A stretch of DNA of 52,701 bases, taken from CAZFJG01 sp964410915. GTDB lineage: Bacteria > Synergistota > Synergistia > Synergistales > JAFGMB01. Positions 14,364 to 22,223 of the stretch are shown here, piece after piece (position 1 is the stretch's first letter; every line of letters starts with the position of its first letter). The position numbers were made by a program, and so were the translations under genes. A model generated the notes under the pieces. It made no database searches. It worked only from the letters and a program-made list of their open reading frames with translations, and was not told the origin of the DNA. Where the stretch lies: contig CAYPIU010000009.1 of assembly GCA_964410915.1 (NCBI GenBank), positions 1 to 52,701 of the forward strand, written 5' to 3'.

Positions 14364-15467
14364 TTACAATGAGTCAGCAGCTTTCTCCCAGCATTGTTTA
14401 AAGGTATCAATAAGATCTGGTGAGGGGACCCTTAATCTGACACTATTACCGCCAAGTCCGGAAAACCCTGTCCCAGGCTCAGTTTTTATGCCAAATGACA
14501 GAAGATGCTCAAAAAGGTCGAGATGAGGATCCTCGTGGCTGACAAGCATGATAGGGACAGTCATTGAAGTTTTGGATACTGAGAATCCTTTTGTTGAGAG
14601 TATTATATCCATAGTCTTCTCCTTGATCTTTTCGATCATTTTTCTCAACCTGGACGGATAATCCTTATCTCTTACAGCCAATGGAACAAGTTCTTCCATC
14701 GAAACGGAAAAGGGAAATGGAGGGCAGACTTTTTTATAATAATCTCTTATTGTTTTGTTTCTTATAACAGCATAACCAGCTCTGATACCGGCAAGTCCCC
14801 AGGATTTGGAAAATGACCTGACAGAAATAAGACTTTCATATCTCAAATTAATAGAGGATTCGGATTCAGGCATAAAACCTCCATAGGCCTCATCCACAAT
14901 AAGCAGTGTCCCGTTCTCTTCACAGAAATTCGCCAGTTCCATTACATCCTCTATGGGTAGATACTGGCCTGTAGGATTATGCGGCTGATCCAGATAGACA
15001 AGGGTGGTATCTTTTGTAACAGATGCAAGGATGTCCTTTACATTGAGCAAATACTCCGGGCCGTTAAGCTGTACATTGTGAACTTCAGCGTCATTGAACC
15101 TGAAATAGGAAGGGACGTCAGGAAATTGAGGTGATATACCAAGGACCTTTGCCCCTTCTCCACCGGTTATAAAGGCAAGTGAAAAAAGAATACTGATCGA
15201 CCCCGGCCCATAAACTATCTCTTCTTTTTCAAATACTGGTCCCCAGAAATCTATCAACGATCCTGTAAGCTTACCGAAATCACTGTAATAAGGTGACGGA
15301 TCTATACTGAATCCTTCTTTCCAGAGCCGTTCAACTTCAGGGGGAGCTCCTACCGGGCTTGCACCTAGGGAACAATCAACTTTCGGAATAACACCCTCAC
15401 CTGCATGAGCATATTGACATATTTCGGTCTCTCTTATCTCTTTTCGAATAATATTATTCCAATCCAT
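14364..15467 (-). CDS. PLP-dependent class I/II aminotransferase (HisC-like fold)
   Basis: A 367-residue fold-type I PLP enzyme. PLP contacts are visible: YLDQPHNPTGQYL (Asn), LLIVDEAYGGF (Asp and Tyr), SVRSFSKSWGLAGIRAGY with the Schiff-base Lys, and a late Arg in NSVRLRVPSP for the substrate carboxylate. Length and motif spacing resemble histidinol-phosphate aminotransferase and CobD-like decarboxylases; the substrate is not clear. It starts 36 nt after the SLC13 permease stop and is the last gene of the minus-strand cluster, so a role with sulfur amino acids is possible but unproven. The start ATG is at 15467, with AAAGGATG just ahead. Confidence 0.85.
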   Translation of the reverse strand: MDWNNIIRKEIRETEICQYAHAGEGVIPKVDCSLGASPVGAPPEVERLWKEGFSIDPSPYYSDFGKLTGSLIDFWGPVFEKEEIVYGPGSISILFSLAFITGGEGAKVLGISPQFPDVPSYFRFNDAEVHNVQLNGPEYLLNVKDILASVTKDTTLVYLDQPHNPTGQYLPIEDVMELANFCEENGTLLIVDEAYGGFMPESESSINLRYESLISVRSFSKSWGLAGIRAGYAVIRNKTIRDYYKKVCPPFPFSVSMEELVPLAVRDKDYPSRLRKMIEKIKEKTMDIILSTKGFSVSKTSMTVPIMLVSHEDPHLDLFEHLLSFGIKTEPGTGFSGLGGNSVRLRVPSPDLIDTFKQCWEKAADSL

Positions 15468-15503
15468 TATTTACATCCTTTCCATGATAATTAAACAACT
15501 ATT

Positions 15504-17294
15504 TTACACGAAGAATAAATACACAAGGGAAGCGGAAATAAAAAGAAATATTATGCTCATGATCCCACCAGCCTTAAGGTAATCAGAATTTCTGTAACCA
15601 CCCCTGGACATAAGCATTGCATTTACCTGATGGGTCGGAAGGATAAAGGAATTGGATGCACAAACACCGACCAGAAGGGCGAGACCCCGGGGATCTACTC
15701 CGGCACCGTTTCCCATTATCATTACAAGAGGTACTAACAGTACTGTTGCAGCAACGTTGGACATGAACAGGGAAAAGACAGTAGCCATTAACCCCGTAAC
15801 GAGAAGGATGAGAAAAGGATGTCCATCAGCCAGAATACCCAGCATCCCCCCTGCCACAAGGGTAGCAGCACCACTTTTTTCCATTGCAGTTCCGAGAGGG
15901 ATAAGCCCGGCAAGGAGAAACACTGTACGCCAGTCAATAGAGTTGTAGGCTTCATCTATTCTTATAACACCTGAGAGGATCATTCCAAGAGCCCCGGTAA
16001 GCAGCGAAAGGGAAAGCCTGAAACCTGAAAGGGCGAGCAGAATCGCAAAACTGAAACAAAGAATTGCAGGAAGTGTTTTTTCTTTTCTCAGATTTTTCTG
16101 AAGAGGTGTAAGACTTATCATATCTTCGCTCCTGGAGAGTTTTTCCAGGTTGTTCCAGGGTCCTTCCACTATGATTTCATCACCGACGTTCAATGTTATA
16201 TCAGGAAAATGTAAGTGAACCGAACCATCGGCATTAATCAGCTCGAGGGGTTCAACACCCCAGTTCTTTCTCATGGCTATTTCTCTAAGAGTCCTGCCAG
16301 AAAAAGAAGACCCTGGAATAACCATCATTTCTGCAAAACCGTATTCTCCTGAAGAGAAAATATCCTCTCCTTCCCGGCTCGTCAGTGAAAGGTCATAGTC
16401 CTTTGAAAATCTTTCAACTTGATCCAGACCCCCAAGAATAAAAAGTTTATCCCCCGCCTTAAATGATCTTCGCCTCCAGGGGGCATGAATGATCTCATCT
16501 CCATCCTTTACTCTTGTAACATAGAGATCATATTCATCTCTCAAGTTTATTTCTTCCCTGCTTTTTCCGACAAGACTGCTTTCGTTCTTAACAATGCATC
16601 GATAAATTATATGAGGAACATTTCTTCCATTTACAAGTTTCATCTGCGAAGAGAGATTTTCCCCATCCTTCCCACCGCCAGGCAGGACAAACCTGCCAAG
16701 AACAATAAAATAAATAATTCCTGAAGTGAGGAGAACAGCCCCGACCGGGGTAACATCGAAAAGCTTGAAGGGTGAATAACCTCCTGATCTCAGAAGGTCA
16801 TTTAAAATGATAAGCGGGCCTGAACCTACCATGGTCAGGGTACCGCCAAGTATAGCAGCAAAACCAATGGGCATCATAAGTTTTGATGGAGATATATTTT
16901 TCTGTCTGCATATCCTCAATACAGCAGGAAGAAAAAGTGCTATAGAACCAACATTCTGCATAAAAGAGGATACTGCACCCACTATGGCTGATACTACGAT
17001 AAGAAGTCTGTTTTCATTTTCACCGGAAATGTCAGTTATTCTGGCGGCAACATAATTCATCATACCGGTCCGATCCATACCTGCACCCATTATCATAACT
17101 GCAATTATTGACATTACGGCGTTGCTCGAAAAACCTGCGAAAGCCTCGGAAGGAGTTACAAGGCCAAGCCAGGGAAGGACAAGCATTACTATTATTGCAA
17201 TTACATCCACTCTGAACTTTTCTGTGATGAAAAGCAATATTGTCGCACCTAAAACCAAAAGGACCAGAGCTGACTGGAGAGTAATCCCGGACAT
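15504..17294 (-). CDS. SLC13-family anion permease with two RCK-C (TrkA-C) domains
   Basis: A 596-residue inner-membrane transporter of the SLC13/DASS-ArsB superfamily. About five helices (residues 1-200) and a second bundle (about 395-596) flank a cytoplasmic insert carrying two TrkA-C (RCK-C) domains, recognisable by LVGKSREEINLRDEYDLYVTRV...GDKLFILGG and FSGRTLREIAMRKNWGVEPLEL...GDEIIVEG. This layout is typical of SAC1-like sulfate or related anion permeases. ATG at 17294 has AGGTGA 8-9 nt upstream; a GTG at 17303 would overlap the DUF1622 stop as GTGA and is the alternative. Its place next to YeeE/YedE and rhodanese genes favours a sulfur anion. Confidence 0.87.
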   Translation of the reverse strand: MSGITLQSALVLLVLGATILLFITEKFRVDVIAIIVMLVLPWLGLVTPSEAFAGFSSNAVMSIIAVMIMGAGMDRTGMMNYVAARITDISGENENRLLIVVSAIVGAVSSFMQNVGSIALFLPAVLRICRQKNISPSKLMMPIGFAAILGGTLTMVGSGPLIILNDLLRSGGYSPFKLFDVTPVGAVLLTSGIIYFIVLGRFVLPGGGKDGENLSSQMKLVNGRNVPHIIYRCIVKNESSLVGKSREEINLRDEYDLYVTRVKDGDEIIHAPWRRRSFKAGDKLFILGGLDQVERFSKDYDLSLTSREGEDIFSSGEYGFAEMMVIPGSSFSGRTLREIAMRKNWGVEPLELINADGSVHLHFPDITLNVGDEIIVEGPWNNLEKLSRSEDMISLTPLQKNLRKEKTLPAILCFSFAILLALSGFRLSLSLLTGALGMILSGVIRIDEAYNSIDWRTVFLLAGLIPLGTAMEKSGAATLVAGGMLGILADGHPFLILLVTGLMATVFSLFMSNVAATVLLVPLVMIMGNGAGVDPRGLALLVGVCASNSFILPTHQVNAMLMSRGGYRNSDYLKAGGIMSIIFLFISASLVYLFFV

Positions 17295-17299
17295 TGGTA

Positions 17300-17641
17300 T
17301 CACTCACCTGACAAATTGACTTCTGCCAACTCTTTATCGAGGGTCAAACCTATGACCGTCCTTATCAGCACTATGATCCCGAGAACTGCAAGTTCCTTGA
17401 GTGTGGGATGAATAACAGTACGGACTATATCTGCTGCGATAAGAAATTCAAGCCCGAGCAAAAGATAGGTCCCCAGAGAATGACGAAGAGAGTTCCTCAT
17501 CTTCACAACCTGTTTACCCTTAAGATAGAGTCTCTCTATCTTCAAAGCTGCAAATACTGTAACGATAACACCCCAAAGAACTATAACCATTCCAGAAAGT
17601 GCGATCATAAGCGCTATGGTGTTTATGATCTGGGAAATCAA
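17300..17641 (-). CDS. DUF1622 membrane protein
   Basis: A 113-residue protein with three hydrophobic helices and the DUF1622 core RHSLGTYLLLGLEFLIAADIVRTVIHPT followed by ELAVLGIIVLIRTVIG. The family is of unknown function and often sits near transporters. Start is TTG at 17641 with GGGGGTGAG just upstream; no ATG is available in a suitable place. The stop touches the start of the SLC13 gene, which points to translational coupling and a shared role with that permease. Confidence 0.85.
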   Translation of the reverse strand: MISQIINTIALMIALSGMVIVLWGVIVTVFAALKIERLYLKGKQVVKMRNSLRHSLGTYLLLGLEFLIAADIVRTVIHPTLKELAVLGIIVLIRTVIGLTLDKELAEVNLSGE

Positions 17642-17679
17642 AGACTCACCCCCGGGGTAAAAACAGATCTTCCAGCTTT

Positions 17680-18237
17680 CTACAAACCGATAATTTCTAA
17701 AAGTGAAAGAAAAAGAATAATACCAAAAGCAAAATAAATTACGACTTTATATGTCTCCTGATCAAAAAGTTCAGGGAAAGTAATATATCCGAAGTATCCC
17801 TTTGGATATATTTTTGACTTTACTTCCGGATAAACAAATGTAAAAAACCACGCCCCGAGAAGAATTCCTGGCAATCCACCTGCAAGGGCATCAAGAGAAC
17901 CCTGGCCTATTGCACCTGCAAGAGTGCCGGGACAATAACCCAGAATGGCAAAACCGACTCCAAAGATCAGCCCGCCAACAACGGTCTTTCCAGCAGAGCC
18001 TTCCTTTATATGCAGAGATACATAGTTTCTGCCTGCCATAAAATATATACCTGCCATACCTACGAAAACTGCTGTGAGCATTATTTTTATTACAGTAAAA
18101 TCTTTCAGCAGTAACTGCCCAAGAATTACATTATAGGAAGTTGCACCCCCGCGCTGGAGGAAGAAACCAAAAAAGATCCCTGTAAGCAGACCTATAACAA
18201 GCTGAAGGCCTTTATGTGAACGAATTTCATCAAACAT
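17680..18237 (-). CDS. YeeE/YedE sulfur-compound permease, C-terminal half
   Basis: A 185-residue membrane protein corresponding to one half of a YeeE/YedE (TsuA-type) thiosulfate/sulfur transporter. It starts GLQLVIGLLTGIFFGFFLQRGG and carries the signature GYCPGTLAGAIGQGSLDALAGG, with the Cys that in TsuA lines the thiosulfate path. About five membrane helices. It begins 13 nt after the partner gene stops. The full-length family is about 350 residues, so the two adjacent genes together make one transporter. Confidence 0.88.
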   Translation of the reverse strand: MFDEIRSHKGLQLVIGLLTGIFFGFFLQRGGATSYNVILGQLLLKDFTVIKIMLTAVFVGMAGIYFMAGRNYVSLHIKEGSAGKTVVGGLIFGVGFAILGYCPGTLAGAIGQGSLDALAGGLPGILLGAWFFTFVYPEVKSKIYPKGYFGYITFPELFDQETYKVVIYFAFGIILFLSLLEIIGL

Positions 18238-18250
18238 TATTATGCCTCCC

Positions 18251-18757
18251 TCAATAGATAAGAAATGCTGTTATGCATCCGCCTATAAAAAATGATGCCA
18301 CGGCAACCCATCCACTAACCGCCAGCTGAAGGGTCCCGCTGATCCCGTGTCCACTTGTGCAGCCTCCTGCCCATCTTGCACCGAACCCCATAAGAATACC
18401 TCCGTTGAAAGCGGTCATTATACGAGGGAAAGCCTTTGGGCCAAAAGTCCCCGACCAATGGGAGGGTACCCAATCCAGAGAGAAAGAACCTGAAATGATG
18501 GCAGAAAGGAAAGCTCCGATCATAATACCCAGGACAAGCATCCATTCCCAGTCGATCATGGGAATAAATTCTTTAAAATATTGTCTGTCTTGATTTTTTT
18601 CCTTTCGGAAAAATGTCTCTATCATTCCACTTGTTCTTACAAACGCTGTAGAGCATCCGAGAGGCTTATCAGACAAAAGGAATGCTACCCAGCTTAGAAT
18701 TCCTATACCTGCACCTGCTATATAGGGAGACCACCTTGCAGCAAAAAACCAATCCAT
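18251..18757 (-). CDS. YeeE/YedE sulfur-compound permease, N-terminal half
   Basis: A 168-residue partner of the gene at 17680. It has the complementary motifs KPLGCSTAFVRTSG and GARWAGGCTSGHGISG, each with a conserved Cys of the YeeE/YedE family, and about four helices. ATG at 18757 has TGGAGG 7 nt upstream; an upstream in-frame start at 18802 would add 15 residues without a ribosome site. It lies 169 nt downstream of the beta-lactamase/rhodanese gene, the widest gap in the cluster, so an internal promoter is possible. Confidence 0.87.
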   Translation of the reverse strand: MDWFFAARWSPYIAGAGIGILSWVAFLLSDKPLGCSTAFVRTSGMIETFFRKEKNQDRQYFKEFIPMIDWEWMLVLGIMIGAFLSAIISGSFSLDWVPSHWSGTFGPKAFPRIMTAFNGGILMGFGARWAGGCTSGHGISGTLQLAVSGWVAVASFFIGGCITAFLIY

Positions 18758-18926
18758 TTCAAAACCTCCACAGGCTAAATTCAGTCTCAGTATTTCGTAC
18801 AACTTATCCTTTATGCTTTACATCTACGAAAGGAAATCCCCCTCCGGGTGCAATCCTGCAAAACAAGATCTGCATTAAACTCCCGGAAGGGCAGGACATC
18901 CTTCAATCTTTACGCTTCTTTAGGAC

Positions 18927-20345
18927 TTAACTTCCAAGAAACTGTGGACCATGAGGTAATTTACATACAGGGCATTCAGGAGCATAACCAGATGCCGTGT
19001 ACCCGGTCATACCTCCGCCGACATTGAGTACATCGTCAAAACCCCTCTGTTTCAACAGACTCGCTCCAAGGCTTGATCTGTGTCCACTCCCACATATGGT
19101 TAATGTAGGGATCGAGCTGTCAAGTTCTTTATACCTGGTCCTCAGTTCATGTACGGGGATATTTACAGCACCATTGATATGATAGGCCTCATATTCTGTT
19201 TTTGCTCGAACGTCAATGATGTTGATGCTGTCTTCTCCAGTGCTTATACCGTTAAGTTCATCCGGGGAGACCTGGGCTACATGGGAAGTCTCGGCACCAG
19301 ACATCATCCAGCTGAAGATACCACCCTCAAGGTAGCCTGGTACTATATCCAGTCCCACCCTTCGGAGCCATACAAGAGCTTCTTCAGCCTTGTATTCATC
19401 AACGCAGACTAAATATATATCTTTTTCGGGAGGAATTATCCAACCTGCAAAGGTAGCAAAATTACCACCAATATCAATGGAATAGGATCCCGGAATATGC
19501 GCTCCCCCGAAGGCTTCAAAATTTCTTGTGTCGAGCACAACTGCTTCACCTGCTTTAAGGATCTCTTTCAACTCCCCTGGCTTGAGTGGTTCCATCTCGG
19601 GCAGTTCGCTCCTTACTTCAGGTCCCATTCTGTTTATGTCACTGCATCTTGCAAAATGATCAGGTGCTGCAGGCATATTTGTAGTGAGAGATCTGATAAA
19701 TTCTTCTCTTTGATCTATCTGTAAAGCTGTATTGTATTTACGCTCGTAACCTATGGTAGTATCTCTTTTGGCACCCATGGCCCTTCCACAGAGAGAACCG
19801 GCCCCATGTGCCGGGTAGACCTCACATGTATCCGGAAGCTTCAGCAACTTAAGATGGAGACTGTCGAAAAGATCTGAAGCAAGATCTTTCGCTCTCCCGG
19901 GGAAAAGATCCGGCCGCCCCACATCTCCAACAAAAAGCGTATCCCCGGTAAATACGGCTACCGGGTCATCGCCTCTTGCAAGATCCGTTACTACGTAACA
20001 TATCCCCTCTGGAGTATGTCCGGGAGTTTCTAAAATATCGATCTTCATATCCTCTATGCTGAAACTATCGCCTTCACTGAGAGCAACGTGTTGAAATTCA
20101 CACTGCCCAGACCTGGGAGCATATATTTGCGCTCCTGTAACTTCTGCAAGTTCGATATGACCGGATACAAAATCAGCGTGAAGATGAGTTTCAAGTATAT
20201 GAGTAATTTCCATTCCCATATCCTCAGCAGCATCCAGATACATTTCTATATCTCTTGCAGGATCAACAATAGCACAGGTTTTATTACCCCCTAAAAGATA
20301 CGAACTGTGAGAAATTCCCTTGATAAAAAATTGCTGCACAAACAT
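18927..20345 (-). CDS. Beta-lactamase-fold hydrolase fused to two rhodanese domains (persulfide dioxygenase-like)
   Basis: A 472-residue sulfur-handling protein. Residues 1-230 are a metallo-beta-lactamase domain of the ETHE1/persulfide dioxygenase type: THLHADFVSGH (metal site), TPGHTPEGICY, FTGDTLFVGDVGRPD and VYPAHGAGSLCG. Two rhodanese domains follow: ~265-350 (VLDTRNFEAFGGAHIPGS, Cys in LVCVDEYKAEE) and ~370-455 (IIDVRAKTEYEAYHINGAVNIP, active-site loop TICGSGHRSS). A Cys pair (CPVC) lies near the C-terminus. It would move or oxidise persulfide sulfur in the cytosol. The ATG at 20345 has AAGGAGATG close upstream. It heads the sulfur part of the cluster and lies 37 nt after the response regulator. 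Confidence 0.9.
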   Translation of the reverse strand: MFVQQFFIKGISHSSYLLGGNKTCAIVDPARDIEMYLDAAEDMGMEITHILETHLHADFVSGHIELAEVTGAQIYAPRSGQCEFQHVALSEGDSFSIEDMKIDILETPGHTPEGICYVVTDLARGDDPVAVFTGDTLFVGDVGRPDLFPGRAKDLASDLFDSLHLKLLKLPDTCEVYPAHGAGSLCGRAMGAKRDTTIGYERKYNTALQIDQREEFIRSLTTNMPAAPDHFARCSDINRMGPEVRSELPEMEPLKPGELKEILKAGEAVVLDTRNFEAFGGAHIPGSYSIDIGGNFATFAGWIIPPEKDIYLVCVDEYKAEEALVWLRRVGLDIVPGYLEGGIFSWMMSGAETSHVAQVSPDELNGISTGEDSINIIDVRAKTEYEAYHINGAVNIPVHELRTRYKELDSSIPTLTICGSGHRSSLGASLLKQRGFDDVLNVGGGMTGYTASGYAPECPVCKLPHGPQFLGS

Positions 20346-20382
20346 ATGTCATCATCTCCTTTTTTGGCAGATATGGGTCCTT

Positions 20383-21051
20383 TTAAGAAAAATCATCTGG
20401 TGACCATTTAGCAAGACCTGTACGCCATGCTACTATGGCAGCCTGTGTTCTGTCCTGAATTGAAAGCTTGCTCATCACATGACTCAGATGATTTTTAACT
20501 GTCTTGTCCGACAGAAACATCTTTTCAGCTATCTCAGTATTGTTAAATCCCTGAGATAGCCAGAAAAGCGACTCTTTTTCTCTTACACTCAGCATATCAA
20601 GCATTGCTTTATCACCTTTATTTTTATTCATGGGAGAAAGAAGCTTCTCTGCAATTACAGGATCAACATATGGGAATCCCTTCCCAACCGACCTTATCGC
20701 TTCCATAACCTGGTCAAAACCTGAAGCTTTCAGGACATAACCGTTAACGCCAGCCTCCGAAAGATCAGCAATATGTCCTGTATCATCAAAAGCTGTTATG
20801 GCAATATATTTCAGATCAAGACTCTTCCTTTTCTTTAACTCTGTAACGAGCTCGGTACCACCCATAACTGGCATATGAACATCCAGAAGCAGAATATCAG
20901 GCATTTTCTGTTCCACCATTGTAATTGCTTCTTTTCCATTATCTGCAGTTCCAACGACCTCGATATCTTCCTCATATCCGAGAAGCCTTTCCAGACCATC
21001 CCTGAAAAGTTTATGATCCTCCGCAAGTACCACTCTGTAAACTTCGTTCAT
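20383..21051 (-). CDS. NarL/FixJ-type response regulator
   Basis: A 222-residue two-domain regulator. The receiver domain (1-125) has the acidic pair ED (11-12), phospho-acceptor Asp57 in LLLDVHMPVMGG, the Thr of AITAFDD and the Lys of GYVLKAS. The C-terminal LuxR-type helix-turn-helix (about 152-212) contains LSVREKESLFWLSQGFNNTEIAEKMFLSDKTVKNHLSHVMSKL. It should be phosphorylated by the DegS-like kinase whose stop overlaps its start (ATGA). Its position directly ahead of the sulfur genes makes them the likely targets. Confidence 0.93.
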   Translation of the reverse strand: MNEVYRVVLAEDHKLFRDGLERLLGYEEDIEVVGTADNGKEAITMVEQKMPDILLLDVHMPVMGGTELVTELKKRKSLDLKYIAITAFDDTGHIADLSEAGVNGYVLKASGFDQVMEAIRSVGKGFPYVDPVIAEKLLSPMNKNKGDKAMLDMLSVREKESLFWLSQGFNNTEIAEKMFLSDKTVKNHLSHVMSKLSIQDRTQAAIVAWRTGLAKWSPDDFS

Positions 21052-22184
21052 GATTGCAGGCCTCCATTTATAGGCAATTCGAGGGAGATAAGGGTCCCCT
21101 TGCCAGGTGTACTGTCAATATTTATGCTCCCACCTGCGATCTGAGCTCTTTCTTCCATACTTGCAAGACCGAAGGATCCTTTTTCTCCTGCTTTCTTCCT
21201 TGCTTCTTTCAGGTCGAAACCTCTACCGTCATCAATTATCTTCAGGTTTACTTTCACACGAAGGACACTGATAAATATCCTTACGGATGAAGCATTTCCA
21301 TCCCTTACTGCATTTGTGACAGCCTGATGAATTATCTTATAAATATTGGACCTCAGAGGCATTGAAAGAACTGAAAGATCTCCCTTACTGCTCAAGGTTA
21401 TCTTTGTATTGCCCACCATCCTCATCTGGTCAATAAATTTCTTTATAGCAAGGTCAAGACCGTATTCAAGACCCTTTGGATTCAGCCTCACAAGAAAAGA
21501 CCTTGTATCCCATAGAGCCTCCCTGATCTGGCTCTTGATCTCCACAAACTCATCCAGGGCCTTTTCTGTGTCACCCTTTCGTATCATTCTTTCAGCCAGT
21601 TCAACCAGCATTACTGCACTTGCAAGCTTCTGAGCAGGACCATCATGAAGATCTCTGGCAAGGGTTATAGATTCCCTTTCAGCTATACGATAAGCATTTA
21701 CGAGAGCCTGATTCTCCCCTTTTGATCCACCGTCTTCAGACTCCTGAGAATCCATTATCCGAAGAGCAAGACGTACCCTGTTAGCTATCTCATTGCTGGT
21801 GGACATAAGCTTTTCTATACGATCCACCTCAGCGGAAAGTAACTTTTCCTGCTCCTTCAGATCCCTGTGTCTTGTTTCAAATGAAGAGATCATTTTCAGA
21901 AGATGTGCTCCCCTGCCATATTCTTCCCCGTGTATAATACGATCCTGATCAAGAGAAGATTCAAGAAGTTCCCTTCTGTAATTCTTATACTGTTTTCTCG
22001 CCTGATCCATTACATTATCAAGATCTTCGATCTCTTGCCTTACTCGGGAGAGTTCATTCTGTGTCTCAGGAAATTTGTCCAGTTCTTCCTGGCGGATATA
22101 ACCAATATTGTCAATGCTATACTGCAGAAACTGGTTTACCTTGTCCCATATAAAATTAATTCCGCCGATCTCTTCCTTTTCCAG
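21048..22184 (-). CDS. DegS-type cytosolic histidine kinase, probable CTG start
   Basis: A soluble HisKA_3 sensor kinase. An N-terminal coiled-coil sensor region is followed by the H-box RESITLARDLHDGPAQKLASAV (phospho-His near 180) and the ATPase domain with NAVRDGNAS (N-box), IIDDGRGFD (G1) and GSFGLASMEERAQIAGG. The first ATG (22010) would give 320 residues and cut the coiled coil. The open frame continues 58 codons upstream, with DegS-like sequence (GGINFIWDKVNQFLQYSIDNIG), to a CTG at 22184 that has GGGAGGG 7 nt upstream. No ATG, GTG or TTG occurs in that stretch. The resulting 378 residues equal normal DegS size. The stop overlaps the regulator start. Confidence 0.82.
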   Translation of the reverse strand: MEKEEIGGINFIWDKVNQFLQYSIDNIGYIRQEELDKFPETQNELSRVRQEIEDLDNVMDQARKQYKNYRRELLESSLDQDRIIHGEEYGRGAHLLKMISSFETRHRDLKEQEKLLSAEVDRIEKLMSTSNEIANRVRLALRIMDSQESEDGGSKGENQALVNAYRIAERESITLARDLHDGPAQKLASAVMLVELAERMIRKGDTEKALDEFVEIKSQIREALWDTRSFLVRLNPKGLEYGLDLAIKKFIDQMRMVGNTKITLSSKGDLSVLSMPLRSNIYKIIHQAVTNAVRDGNASSVRIFISVLRVKVNLKIIDDGRGFDLKEARKKAGEKGSFGLASMEERAQIAGGSINIDSTPGKGTLISLELPINGGLQS

Positions 22185-22223
22185 AACAGGTCCCTCCCTT
22201 CGATCGTTTCCTGCGAGTTATGT

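Noticed and set aside
18804..18899. 31-codon minus-strand frame with two Cys in the gap of the sulfur cluster
   Set aside because: Ribosome-site sequence directly abuts the ATG and there is no further support; the partial GC-rich hairpin there lacks a T-run.
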